Source: Lindgomyces ingoldianus
Taxonomy: Eukaryota; Ascomycota; Dothideomycetes; Pleosporales; Lindgomycetaceae
Reading direction: 5' to 3'
NCBI RefSeq assembly: GCF_010093535.1
Contig: NW_022985175.1
Coordinates: 434,001-498,000 of the forward strand
DNA: 64,000 nt
Part shown: positions 24,155-36,488 of the stretch, piece by piece
Layout of the letters: every line of letters starts with the position of its first letter
How positions within the stretch are numbered: position 1 is the first letter of the stretch
Notes under the pieces: model-generated
The model's input: the letters and a program-made list of their open reading frames with translations, nothing else
What the model was told of the DNA's origin: nothing
The model's database searches: none
Program-made: the position numbers and the translations under genes

Positions 24155-27100
24155 CACTGAGCATTTGAGTTGACCTCATAAGGCGAGTTTTTTCCCGCTC
24201 GGCAAGCTATTACATAGATAGTCTTATGACTGACACAGCATCAGCTGATGCCCGCCCCCAACGTGCTTCCTTCATCTCCCCTCATCGTCCATCTCCCCTT
24301 CCTGTGGTGCATAGCGTCGGCTTCTTGGTGGACTTATTGTTGGCATGGCCTATTTCTCAGATTGGCAGGATTATACGTATACACACGAATCTTCTTGTTC
24401 CTCCTCCATTATACCCACTTTTTCACGTTATTCCTGCATGCGGGGGGCCGTTTTGACCCTTCACCCTTCGGCCTTCTATCACGCATTCGGTGGTGGCAGC
24501 GGGAGCGGGCTTGTTGTAAAGTGTTGGGTTGGGTTGGGTTTGTGAATCCCTGGTGTGCCTGTGGGTTGTGGACTTTTCACTCATGCGGGAGCGGGATTGG
24601 TAGATTTGCATATGAAGGAAGGCGGGCAGATGCGTCATAGAAGATTTTGGCTTGATTATGCTTATGAGTGTGTGAGATGTGACTGAATGATCAGAGTGCG
24701 GATTTGCAGTGGAGCACCACGTACCTTAATGGTCCGAAGGGAGCGTGCCGACACTAGATTCGATTTACGATTTCAAAAGTGCTAGTAGTCGTGTTCAGTT
24801 GTAGTACGCCTTTAGCAGTCTAATATGTTCTTCCTGATCGGGCAAGACTTTCCTACAACTTCGCCGAACGGCCGGCTGGCCGCGTTTAGTTGATAGGAAA
24901 TGTGACGGGAGAGCGACGGTCGCACGCCTGCAGCCTATCACCCTACCTTGAAGTCTATTGTGGAGGATTGTGTATCGAAGTGGGGACAAGAGAAGGGTGA
25001 GGATTGTGGTGGTGTTGCGAGGAATTGCCCAAGTGAATTCGGATTCGTGGAGGTATACCTAAGTGTCTTCCCGAGGTTAGCAGACCCCGTTGGTGAGATA
25101 TTGGACTCTGATGTCTAGGGGCCTTGTGGAGTACTTAGGGAGTGTGGAGGTCGTTTAGGGGAATGTTTGGCTAGTATCAATCAACCCAGTGCTGCGCTGA
25201 ACAGTCAGCTCAGGCGTAAGGCACTAGACAAAATGTCTCAACCGAGTGACTCTCTGCTATAGCTAGGAGGTAGGATATGGTAAAGGAGTTGGATCACAGC
25301 ATGCACACGCAAGTCAAACGCCCTCGAGCCTGTCGAGGTAACGCACTGGCTGTTTCCGCCAATGGCCGCCGGACGGACCCATCTGTCCTCGGCTTCTTCC
25401 TTCAAACTAAAACATTCCAGAAACAAAAATGCGTTTCACAACCCCTTTAACAAAGGCTGAGCGGTGCCTCAGAGGCGATAGCGAAGCTGCAGATTTCTCC
25501 TTCCCTACTGTTCCTCCCTAATTTGGATTGATATCCTGTTACCTCGCGGCCTAATTTCCCGTTGATTACTTCTAAACTACAGATGATAGCAAATTAGATC
25601 CTAAAGGTAGATTGATCCCAGAAAAAAAATGCGATTCTGATATCGCATATCCTCTACAAGATGTACTATCAGCGTTATCCTTCCCGCACTCTATTGTGAT
25701 CGAGAGTCCTCATACCATTTGGTAGATGAAACCGGACAGCTCGAGTTGCGTTGGGAATATAATGCGAAGCAGGAAACCCTATTCTTAAAAACATATCTAC
25801 TGGAGTAGAGAGCGTAACGAAGACGCGTCTCCACATTGATGGTACCCTGTAACACGTAAGCTTATCGTTGTTATTTATGGAAGCGAGAAGAGAGGTTCTG
25901 GGTTCACTGTTATAAATATCTGTCTCGAAGTTTCGGAGCTAGGTTTTGCTGCCTTCTGTTACAGACGAAAGCAGGTAGGAGGAATACATTCAGCAATTGC
26001 CTGCATAGGCGATCAAGAAAGAATCGATAGGCAAGAAGGAATTAGCAATCTTGTCATCTGCGGCTGAATGGATTTCTATCGCATCTAATGACGGTCACTG
26101 CACGACAGAGGATCTTCAGAACACACCTCAGGTTCTGGAGGCCTCTAGCAGACGGGATCAATATATGTCGCTTTCTCCCAGAAGCATCACATGTTCGAGC
26201 CTGCCTCTTTGAACGATATACGTTGCTAACATCAACCTGAAGCTATAAGTCTTGTGTATTTAGAGTGGCCAAGGCTCGTGACAAACGTGATCGAGACCTT
26301 CAGCACACGTCAAAACTAAAAAGCAACACTCTTTGCGTCTCGCAGTGTATCTCCAATAGCTCCTCCACGTTCTCGCACATCTGCTTGATGCCGTAGTCAT
26401 GCCATTCCTACCATCCCTACGGCTTGCTCACTTTTAGTTTTGTTCCATGTGGGGTAGGCACGCTGGAAAATAGCGCACTGTTCCAAAGCTGCTGAAGCTA
26501 CATCCTCTTCGGGGACTCCAGCGATTCCGATTCCAGAGCCAGTTACATGGAGCCGCGTTCATCGAGAGAGCGCGCCTGTAAACGAGCGAGAGTGAAACTC
26601 TCATTGCTTTCTCTGGAGATCGCGTAAGATAAAGCAAGGGCTATTACATTGGCCGACGGCATGGGCGATGAGCCGGCTATATCAAGGTGGTATGCATGTA
26701 CGATCGCTTCGGGAGAGGCGACAGCGGAGGGAAGTCGTGGCGCCTTCGACCTGACTGCATTCAATGTCGACGGTGGTGCCGGTGCACCAAGCGACTGGAC
26801 GACTGGTGGCACATGAGTAGGCGCATATGAACAAATCTCTGCTGCAAGAGTAAGTTTGGTGGTCTTGACTGAAGGCTGGTAGTGTTGTTTAGGCTCTGGG
26901 GAAAGTCTGCAACTGAAGCGTGGGTGGGAGATGGCAAGGTGCGGGTGCATGTTTGCGAGAATACAGCCTTGAGAACATTAATGGGGAATTGCGGCGGAGG
27001 TTGTGTGACGGGCGAGTTCATCCTTGCAGTGTCGAACTGAGCTGATTGATGTCTGATCACGTACATTGCGCAGAAAGTCAGTTCTCTGGGTGAATTGAGG

Positions 27101-27760
27101 CACGATTCGCCCTGGTGCGAGACACGAGAGGGCAACGCTAATTGCAGGCTGAGTGCTGAGGTGCATAAGGTGTAGAAGGGAGGATTGTAATCTGTGAGAT
27201 GTCAGCGAGATGTGTTGCCGTGAGTTCGTGGGGGTAATGTTTAGAGTAAGGGGGAAGAGGGTGACACATGACCATGTCTTGCCACTATCACACCAGGATG
27301 GTCTTCGACAACGAGGTCACCATCGACATCATTCCCCCTGACTTCTCTCGATTGCCTTCTAGAACAGTAGTTGTTTATTAGATTTGCATAAGTGGTCAAA
27401 TTAATGCATGATATTAGCCGCACAGAGCCTTTGGTATAACTAGAATACTCGAGGCTGAATCAGATGAAGACTGCAGAGGATTCACGCCAACGTGTTACAA
27501 ACAGATGGGTGGTATTCAGGGAACCCATTCACATTTCAGCTTTGTGCTTCTCTATCGTTATAGAGATTCTGCACCCACCGCTAGCTATAGTTTTCCATGT
27601 CTAGGTATGGGCTGTTCTCAGAAACCCCTGTTCCAAGGCATCGGCATGCCTGAACCCACCCATCAGTTCCTGACGCAGCTTTCACATCTCTCCGGAAACG
27701 ATCTCTCCACAGAATATGTCGTTGTTGCTGTCGTTAGAATATCTTAGTCCGTCCATCTGG
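24155..27760. other. 3.6 kb intergenic region
   Basis: No supported gene. It holds the Hook 3' region, a short TTGGG tandem at 24524-24541, and AT-leaning sequence from 25.4 to 27.7 kb with scattered frames under 140 codons. A minus frame at 26950-26543 has no conserved features. No RNA gene or repeat ends were recognised. Confidence 0.55.
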
Positions 27761-30420
27761 CTACAACTCCTCCATGTTTTCGTCTGTTAAGTCCAACGGC
27801 GGAAAGTCGCCTACCTCACATCGCTCAGGGCGAACAAAGGTGCCGTAGTTGTTCCCACATGTGAAGTATTTCTTACCCTTCACCGACCCGTCATTTTTAC
27901 CCGTGGGCTCGTCGAGAGTGATACCGATCCACGAACCCAGACCGGGGATCTCAGGAACGGGACCGATATAGGAGATCGTACCTCGGCGCGCATCAGACTC
28001 AGGAAGGAGGCGAACGCGGGACGATAAAGTTAGACCTTGCACTCAAAGTTAGCCAACCATCTAAAAGGCCTACTTTAAAAAGCTAAGATGATAAGGTAAA
28101 GGTTGAGGAGGAGGGAGTAGTATGGAAAAGGATTTCGGCGTGGGAAAACAAGATGCGGGAAAGGGAAGGAGGAAGGGACTGTGAGATGAGCAGGAGTGGC
28201 CAACTGCAGTGCAACTGAAGCTGCAAAAGAGATGACCAAGTCAGAAGCAAGTCAATCCAACACCAGTTTGGGTAACCCGCCACGCGTGGCAGATGTCAGT
28301 CTTGATAGTGAGGCTGAGATTCACTCGTGCTAGACGGGGAGGGGCCGGCGATGTAGATTGCAGGAGATGCTCAAGATTCCCTCACAACAAGGGAATGATG
28401 TGCAGCATGGTGTCACTGACGATCCGCTGGCTTCAGCGGGCCCGCGAAGGCCCAGCTCAATGGCGGCCAACGCGGACCGTCCCCGAATACATTTGCGACC
28501 ACGACGATGAAGTGGTCAAAAGGGTGCTCGTGCATCGGGATTTAGTCCCTTTTGGTAGTTGTGGTAATTGACGCTGGCGGCTGTCGCCTTGACCTGCAAT
28601 ATATTGAATCTCCTCGAGCTGAAATGGCATGATAAGAGCCAAAGCGAAACTGTGAGGCTGGTGGCAATAGCTCAGAACAGTAGTGAGGTTCGGCGAGAGC
28701 TGCACCGGGCAGAGAGGCTGTTTCCGGGGGTATGGATGGCGGAGCGTGATCGCCAAAGCATCCCTATGGATTGGGTGTATGATTGCCGAGTGGCAACAGT
28801 GCGAGGTGTGACGGTGCCTGTCAGAGCGCCGTCCAGCTCATGTTCAAAGGTACTCGACGCCATCTACTCGACGCCGTTACAATTTGCTCGGCTTGGCCAA
28901 GGCGCATCTGCAGCTGGCCCGAAACGGCAGCGAGCCATGACAAAGCCGGTAGGAGGAGAGTCCTCGCCGTATGATTGTTCTTTTCCAGTCATCCTGTGAG
29001 AAATTACCTCGTTTGTGACAAATTGCAGGATGAGACGCTGCGAATCCTTTCCTCGCGATCCATGGAGCTGTGAGCAACAATTGAACGAAAGCAAATAATA
29101 TGCAAGCGTCCGTTTTGGGAAGTTTTTGAAGCATCGCCGTTGGGGACCGCTCTCTACTAACCACATCTCGCGAAGGGAATACGAGCATCTCCTGCAATGA
29201 TTCTGTGCGATTGCATGTGCTCTATGACTTGCTTCTGCTGGTCTGGAAGCTCGCCACAACGCGTGGCGTTCAAAAGAGGCATGGTCAGCTGATGGCTCTG
29301 GACTTACCCCTCTCTTCAATCTCGCGTTCTATCGCCCGTATCTTCTGCTCTTCGATGCTCGGTGCGTTTGGATCGAAACGACCAAGTTTTTGCGCTTTCT
29401 TCCATGCGAGCACGCTGTCTGTCCGCGTCTCATACTCTGTGCTTGGCATGGTATACTTGGGCACAGATGACAGATCGGTGAAGTCTGTGCGAGCGGAAGG
29501 CGGGCGGGTGTCTACGACCTAGCAGCAGGAACGATCAGTACGGAATCATGCACGATGACGGTCTTCGCCGCTGGTGAAGTGTTGGGGAGGCCTTCACCGG
29601 CCGAAAATGGGCTAATATGCAGGGGATTCCAAAAGCGGAATAACATGATGTTAATGCGAGGCTGGCGGACCAAAAAGCAACGCAGCAAAACAGACAAAAA
29701 AGCATGAAGAGGTGAAGAAGAGAGGGGAACACGGTGGGATTGAGGGGTCCTGGGATCTGGCAGCACGATCTGATAACGGTGGCAAAGCAGCGGCTGCGCT
29801 CCCAGCACGGCGGTGCCCGCCAAGCCCTGTCAGGGTGGAATCCACCAACGCCCATGACAAAGCTGGAAAAGGCTGACGAGGGCGTTGTGGGGCATCAGCT
29901 CTGCAAGTCTGCTGCAGACCGGGGTAGGGAGCCTCGAGAAACAGGCTTGGCCCAGCGACGGAAGAGAAAAAAGCAACATGAGCAGCGTAATGAAAATGTC
30001 ATGACTGTACGTGCGGCCTCTGGCAGGGGCCGCCCGCCAACATCCAAAACAGCAAAATGTGGCAGTAGGCAATACGACAACAAACCTTGGGCCTCTCAAG
30101 GACAAGGCTGCCATGGTCGGGGGGCTCCAGAGGGCGCCAGAGAGGGCGAGAAGGAGAAGTGAACTCACAGTGATTTCCGCATAGGGCTGCAACGGGAATG
30201 AGGACAGCTGTGTCTGCTCCTCGTCGGCGGCTGTGACCGCAATGCCATCTTGGGAGCCGACTCGCAGCGTTAGCTGTTGGCACGAGGCGGGGATGCCCGT
30301 AATAGGTTCAAGGCGCGACTTGAGGTGCGCTATGCTCCACGAAGGAGTAATCCGGCGCTCCGAGGACGAGTTGTGTGAGCTGATGAGAAGGGGCACGTCG
30401 GCTGTGGCCTGGAGAGACAT
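27761..30420 (-). CDS. ALF1: Tubulin-folding cofactor B (Alf1/TBCB), UBL plus CAP-Gly
   Basis: Three exons on the minus strand (30420-30169, 29518-29308, 28035-27761) give 245 residues, the usual cofactor B length. Exon 1 encodes the ubiquitin-like domain, starting MSLQATADVPLLISS. Exon 2 carries the linker typical of the family: VVDTRPP, KYTMPSTEYETR, and the helix EEQKIRAIEREIEERG. Exon 3 is the CAP-Gly domain, with RVRLLPESDARRGTISYIG, GSWIGITLDEP, the signature GKNDGS, and FVRPERCEVGDFPP. The acidic end (DENMEEL) is the expected EEL-type tail. Cofactor B binds alpha-tubulin and passes it on in the tubulin dimer assembly pathway in the cytosol. Introns are 650 and 1272 bp, extreme for this window. 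The second acceptor is a CAAG; only this site gives a frame that joins the parts. Confidence 0.88.
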
Positions 30421-33400
30421 TCTGGCACCGGTGTCAAGCAACAGGTTCGGACTCTGCCCAAGTGTTCGAGACTAGTGAGAGAGAGCGGGATTGAGGGCAA
30501 AAGGAAGGTAGAAGGGACAGGTGGATGTGGACGGAACAGTTGATGCGCCAATCCAGGGTTCGAAGGCAGGCCCTGGGAGCAGATGCAGAAGTGACGACGC
30601 CAACAAGGTCGAAGGGGTCTGGCAGTGGTGACTTGTCAAGCGTCCTCTGCTGGCCAGTACGAGGCCGATACGGACGGACGCGGTGGTGTTGGGGAGAACC
30701 AGTCGCTTAAACACGGCGGAGAATTTCCAGCACAGGTGGGGAGCACGAAAACGGCCGAGAAAAGCAGCTTAAACGAACGCGCAGCCTCCGCCAAGCTAAC
30801 CCCAAGTGTTGATCACAGTGAATGTCTGAGAACAGAGGCTGCACCTAGGCAGTCTGCAACGCTGCAACCCCCCACGCCGCCAGTCGAGCAGCGTTCGTCC
30901 ACCACTCTCCACCGGCGTGTCCCTTCTCCCAGCTTGGGCTGCGTTTCGACTGGGACGTCGGGTTCTGTAGGCGACGCTGGCAGCCAGTTGCTTTTCTCTC
31001 GCCCACGCGCTCAAGCTCACACAAGCCTACCGTGTCGTCGGCCAAGCCCGGTGATATTACACCCTAATGCCCATGGTGCCCCTTCAATGTTCTCATGCTC
31101 GGCACAGATCGCTGGAGGTGCTGTACATTCCATCCCGAGTCTCCGCTTCGGCCTGATGAATCCATCAGTCGCCGCCAAAGAAGCACAAGCACATAGCTTG
31201 CAGTGGCTCAGGACGGGCCTCACCGCCTATTGAACACAGCAATGCAGGCCAGACTAAAAATACAGCGTCGCCGGGATACAGTTCCTCCGTATCCAGATTG
31301 ATGAACTGTTCGGCTGGCTGCGTGCTCATGGGATTGACAGCCAGCTGGCATCGCATACCCCAGATTAGGTTAACCAACCGGAGCCCCCACAGCCAGCCAG
31401 ACGTCACAGAGGCGCGCTGGCTGCAACGAGCGACTTTGGGCCCTTCATATTGTGGCTCATGAATCCGCAGCCTAAAGCACCTCGACGACACGGATTGCTG
31501 GGTCCTGACTGGCCTGAGACCGGGGCTCTGGAAGAATCGTGTTTGCAGCCGCACACAGATTGCAAGGTGACTGAGTGGAGTCCATCATCAACTCTCACCA
31601 CCACCAGCCCACTCTCGTCACTAAGCCGGTTTAAATATTATTCAAGAACACCGTCCCCGTGCGTCTTCACGGCCGGCTAATGCGCCTTCGGGCGTTTTGG
31701 CACCGATAGTGTCTGCGTCCAAACTTCTCAAACATCAACCAACATGCGAGCAGGTTCGGCCTGAATCAGGCAGCGTTCACCGCCTAATGCGCATCATCAT
31801 TCATCCCTGATGGGCTCGGTTTGTGATGCAAGCTGGCAGACGGCATTTCCGGACACTGCTGCTGTCGTGGTGAGCGATGAAAGATGCCGGATGTCGGGGG
31901 GCTCTGATATCATAAGACGGCAACACGACAACAACGTGGCCCCTGGACACGAGACAACGTAGCAGCACCGCCGCAGCCCGGCACAGAGGACCTCTCACGT
32001 GGAACACGGTTACACAGACACTGTTGTCTGGCACGGGTGAGGCCGGAGCTAGGGCCTTGGTTCGGACGCAAAGCAGTAGCTTGTTTAACTCGCGTTGGAA
32101 CCTAAACCGGCAGTTCACCGCTCCTCTGTTTGAACTGACGGCTCCATGTTTTTGCAACAGACACAGACGGTAGCGGCCGTCCAGGGCTGGGTGGCCAGGC
32201 CACAGCCGACATCGAGGCCTAGAGGGCCATCGGCAGAGAGCGGAGGGGATTTGGAAGCGAACAAGCTTTTCGGCTTGAACACATCACTACCTGCACCGCC
32301 ATAATGAAGTCAGCGTTCGCGAGGCTTCTTTCGGTAGCGACTTTTTGGCGTCAGATAACCGTAGGGCAGCGAAGGATGCTGCAGATCTTGTTCGCCGCGC
32401 TCCGCCAACCTGCCAGGTCATCGCGCTTCTGCACCCAAGCCCGGCCCTTGGATGTGCGGCTTGCTTGACGTTCGTTCAGCGAATCCCTGAGGCTGTTCAC
32501 CGCCCAGGACGTCCCGTGATTCGCTCCCCCTTCAAGCACCCCCAGCTGGCAAGACGTGATGCCGACAGCTCGACGATCATGGCAGCGTTGACAGCAGCTC
32601 CAGAGGTGCTGAGCGCTGTTTCTGCTGCAGCCCCGTTTTTGGAGAGCGCTAAGGCCTCAGCAGCGGAGAAGGGGGCAGCAAATGAGGCCTCAAATTTCAA
32701 TATGAAGCAATAATGAAAAGGGCAGAGCCAGAGCACAAGAGTGAGTAATGCTGCCGCAGTGGGGGACACGTCATCGGCATGAGCTGCTACTAGCCAGGCC
32801 CGTCGACTGCTTTTTTGTTGCAGCTAACGTTAGTAATTCGATCTTTTTACTTTCTTTCCTTTTGGTGCTGGCCGGCGGTGGTTAGATCGACAGCAGGTGC
32901 AGAGACACTCTCCCTGATCAGCTGTTTCTGCCTCTATTTTGGTCCGTGGGTCATCCTCGCAGCCCGCACTGGCGCCGCCAACACAGAGTCAGTACCGGCA
33001 AGCCCAGCGTAAAGCAGACTTTGTAGAGTGTCAAGTCAGAGACAGAAAAGGGTGCAGCCTCCATCCAACTACCCGGGATCCCTGACTACCAAGGACGAGG
33101 CGGCGCCATTGGCAGAGGGATGCATGGTCATTACGCTCCTGGCCGCACGCCGCCACTAGTTCCTAACCTCTCTATTCACCATGCCCATTCCCTCAAGTTC
33201 CTCCAGACCTAATTCTCCGCTCGACAGGCCGTATCCATCATCACCCATCACGACAGTTTCTTCTTCCCCCGTCCTGGCTGCTCTGTAGAGTGGCTATGCA
33301 CGCTTCCCGTTCAAGGTACTATTGGTCGGCCATGTTTCATAACCCTGCCCAATTGCCTGTCCCATTTCCTAAATAGCTCGCCGAGGGCAACCACTGAGAG

Positions 33401-34053
33401 CGTGAAGTCTTAACGGTACTTCCCAACTGGCTCCCTGGGCCTACATCAGCACACACAGTTAGACTCTATTCGAACCTCACGGCCGCCCGACTACGTCTCC
33501 CTTCTGTTTCTCGTCTAACGCTCACCACTGCATTGTTCCTCTTCGCTGCGCCTGCCTGGCTTTGTTTATCGAAGCAACACCCATCTCGCCCATTTCTTCC
33601 CACACTCGACTGGTGTTCTCTGTCACCGAACAGCCTCTCGACTCAGCTTCTCTTTCTGCCTGACGTGAATAGCCCAACGCCACGCCTGGAGCTGGACGCA
33701 TCGCGTTGTTGCTCGCCGCAGCGTGTCCCCGCGTCAGGCTCCCATCCGGTCGAGAAACTTCGAAGAAACAGCCAGCTTGACCGGTAAATAGCCAAGCAAC
33801 TTGTATTGATCTGGGTCGGCTAGGGCGCTCCGCGTTTATCGAGATCGATCTGGTGTGGTTCGTAGCTTACTTCTCCAACAACATCCACCATCACCAGCAG
33901 CTACATTTCCGTATTTCCAAACTTCTTGGATCCGTCCTAGTAGGAGAGACCCACGGAACGCTTCATCGACTTATGGGCTGGCTCAAAGCTAGCCCAACTC
34001 GCCTATCGTGGATATCAATCTACTAATTGAGCCTCGTGGCTCCGAGTCGCCAG
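30421..34053. other. 3.6 kb spacer, TBCB promoter and Myb 5' leader
   Basis: No gene with recognisable features. GC-rich around 30.5-31.7 kb, with overlapping non-conserved frames on both strands. Between 33.1 and 34.0 kb there are short ATG frames that could be upstream ORFs of the Myb gene: 33184 (about 35 codons), 33298 (about 26 codons) and 33973 (17 codons). An unseen 5' exon of the Myb gene probably lies in this stretch. Confidence 0.45.
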
Positions 34054-35619
34054 CGAGCAAGAAGAGCTCGACTTCAGTAGCATCAACATCTACTGGAGCG
34101 ACGAGAGCGTATACAACTGCGCCCTCAGCATATACGCAGTCTCCCGCATATGCAACCACATCACCTGCCTACGTTGCTGCATCACCAGCATATGCGACCT
34201 CTTCACCAGCTTATGGCAACTTAACTCCCGCCTACTCCACGCCCGGACCGATAGGCTCGTCATCACTAGGAGTTCCATCGATGCAAGGCGGGCCCGTTCT
34301 TCCCGCAATCTTAGAGCTACAGCGACACCCGGACCCCACGCAGCATCCCCAGTTCCGTCCGCTCTACACTGGCCCTCCATCTTCTGCAGGAAATCCCCCA
34401 CCGCCTCCTGGACCAACGGAATCCCCTCCTACACAACTTATCAAACGACAAGCGTCCCAGACTCCACTTCCTGAGGAAAGCCCGGCCAAGAAGCAATCTA
34501 AATGGACTCCTGAAGAGGACAACCTCACTATTGAACTACGAGGCCAAGGGATGAAGTGGGACGACATCGCAAAACGTTTACCGGGAAGGAGTTCGATTTC
34601 ATGTCGATTGCGCTATCAAAACTACCTGGAGAAGCGGGCCATTTGGGATGAAGAGAAGAAGAACAAGCTAGCGAGACTGTACGCTCGGTATGTACAAACC
34701 CACTCCCTCATCGCCAAGTTCCGCAGCGCAGAGTCGCAGGCGTTTCCACAAACCTTTGGTCATTTTCTCCGTAGCTTCAGGGGTTGCCCCCAAAGACTGA
34801 GCTTTGGTTTGCCACTGCCTAGCCGCTACCGCCGAACATTGACTCTCTATAATGTGTACAAGCAAGCATCGTTTTGCTTCCATCAAATACAGCTGACGAA
34901 GTGAGCGCAGATTCAAAGATCAGATGTGGCAGAAAGTCGCAACTGAGATGGGCATTCCCTGGCGCTCGGCTGAGTCAATGCACTGGCAACTTGGGGAACA
35001 GGAGATGAGCGCGCGTGCTAACGCCCCTGTCTTCCAGCTCCATCCTTCTGCAACAGGACTCAGTTCTCCCCCGCCAGTTTCTGTGGCTCCAGCATCACAC
35101 GGATTCACACCAGCAAACGCCAGCCAACTGGTTCCTAATCCACCACTACATCCACAACATAATCCACCACCGCCACCAGGACCAATCCACGGTTATCACC
35201 ACCGAACAGAGAGTAACTCGAGCCAGGGACGACGCAGGAATAGCTCATTCAGCCGGAAACGAACCGATGCACGATCTAGATCCAGTGTTCCTCCTCAACT
35301 TGGGCCCCCCCTTCCCCAATTGCAGCCGGCGTCCGAGGCCGACCTTATTAGTGGAGCAATGACAGCACCTACCTTGGAGACGCATTCAGGTGTTAAGAGG
35401 GAAAGCGAAAGTGTAGGATTCGTTGAGCCGTATCTGAAGAGGAGGCGCGAGGAGGAAAGTACTACTACCTATCGACCCGAACCGGACGCACGGAGTCAGG
35501 GAGGGCGGAGCCCGGATCGGTCTTCGCAGCGGAGTGGTACAGGGAGCGTGAGGAGTGTAAAGAAAGAGCGCGAGGAACCAGAGAAAATCTCGAAGGAGCC
35601 TGAGCCCCCGTCCACTTGA
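34054..35619 (+). CDS. Myb/SANT DNA-binding domain protein, 5' end unresolved
   Basis: Exons about 34054-34687 and 34911-35619 (intron 223 bp) are clear. The N-terminal part is a Ser/Ala/Tyr-rich repeat of the SPAYA type. Then come the Myb repeats: KWTPEEDNLTIELRGQGMKW, followed by IAKRLPGRSSISCRLRYQNY, and a second SANT-like unit split by the intron (KNKLARLYARFKDQMWQKVA). The C-terminal half is disordered and basic/Ser-rich, with a KRRREEE nuclear-signal-like stretch. It should bind DNA in the nucleus as a regulator; targets are unknown. The frame has a TAG at 33990-33992, and its first ATG is only at about 34279, inside coding-like sequence. A TACTAAT branch site at about 34021 and a CAG at 34051-34053 suggest that an upstream exon supplies the start. 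Confidence 0.75.
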
Positions 35620-36458
35620 ACTCTCGCCGGGTCAAGTGGCATGCTTCGAAGATTCGTCGAACATGTCCGCTGTGCCGCATAGCGTAGTTGACATGGATGT
35701 AATTTGCAAGGCGTCATAGATCATGGTAATGAAGGTTTCATAAGTGAAGAGGCGGACATACACACTCGGGCTGGGACCGATAAGAGCATGGACATAATAG
35801 GGTTTGCATACTAGGAACACGCGTTGGTTCCAGGTCCTCGAGCCATTTCAGACATACGCACAAGTCGGGAACGGGTTCAGGTTGCATAACGACTGAGGAA
35901 CATTTGGTCTATCTTCAATCATTATCAAGCGACAACGATTGTGGCATTTAGCGCTGGGCGGGTTAGTCTCTTGCTTTTCTCACTTTATTCTCATCTCGTC
36001 TTACAAACATCATAGCGGTGCGGTGGCTTTGGGCTTATCAGTTCTTGCTTGTTTTATACACTCATAGGCGGTCATGATTGTGCATTTTCCAGCGTTTGAA
36101 ATTTTTGTGTTTTATTTACTTTTCTTTTCTTTTTCTTCCATCATTATCCTCTTCGGTACGTTTGTGCATTACGAGCGAGCGAGCGAGGCGGGACGAACCG
36201 TTCCCAACTGATTCATTCCTGCAAAGAAAAATATCCATACGTTTCTCTTTAATTGATCATCGGATCATTTCAAGACCACACTCAATATTAGAAAACCGGT
36301 AGCGTCACAGCTCCGTTGGTGCGCCGAATGATTGTACCCTGAAGCCGTCATGGCTATGATTGTAGACTAGTTCCAGCAGCCTGTTTTGTTGTCCTTTCCT
36401 TTCATTTCCACCTCTATTTCTCTCTAACGAATCTCATACCTCAATTATTTTTTCCCAA

Positions 36459-36488
36459 CGCACGCACACACGCACACACGCACACACA
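36459..36488. repeat. CA/CG dinucleotide microsatellite
   Basis: About 30 bases alternate CA units with interspersed CG steps. It lies in spacer DNA and is a simple-sequence repeat likely to vary in length between strains. Confidence 0.85.

Noticed and set aside
24524..24541. TTGGG tandem as an interstitial telomere-like repeat
   Set aside because: Only three units, and the unit is not the usual fungal TTAGGG; simple low-complexity sequence is enough.
28568..28999. Nested plus-strand gene inside cofactor B intron 2
   Set aside because: 143 codons from a non-ATG start with no conserved motif; not enough to claim a nested gene.
29830..30441. 203-codon minus frame as a single-exon gene
   Set aside because: Only its first 84 codons from the ATG at 30420 encode the cofactor B UBL domain; the rest is intron read-through.
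30545..30580. GGTTCGAA near 30.55 kb as a tRNA T-arm
   Set aside because: The stem bases after it do not pair, and no A-box lies 30-60 bp upstream.
32345..32713. 122-codon plus frame
   Set aside because: Starts at TTG and has no conserved features; chance frame in GC-rich spacer.
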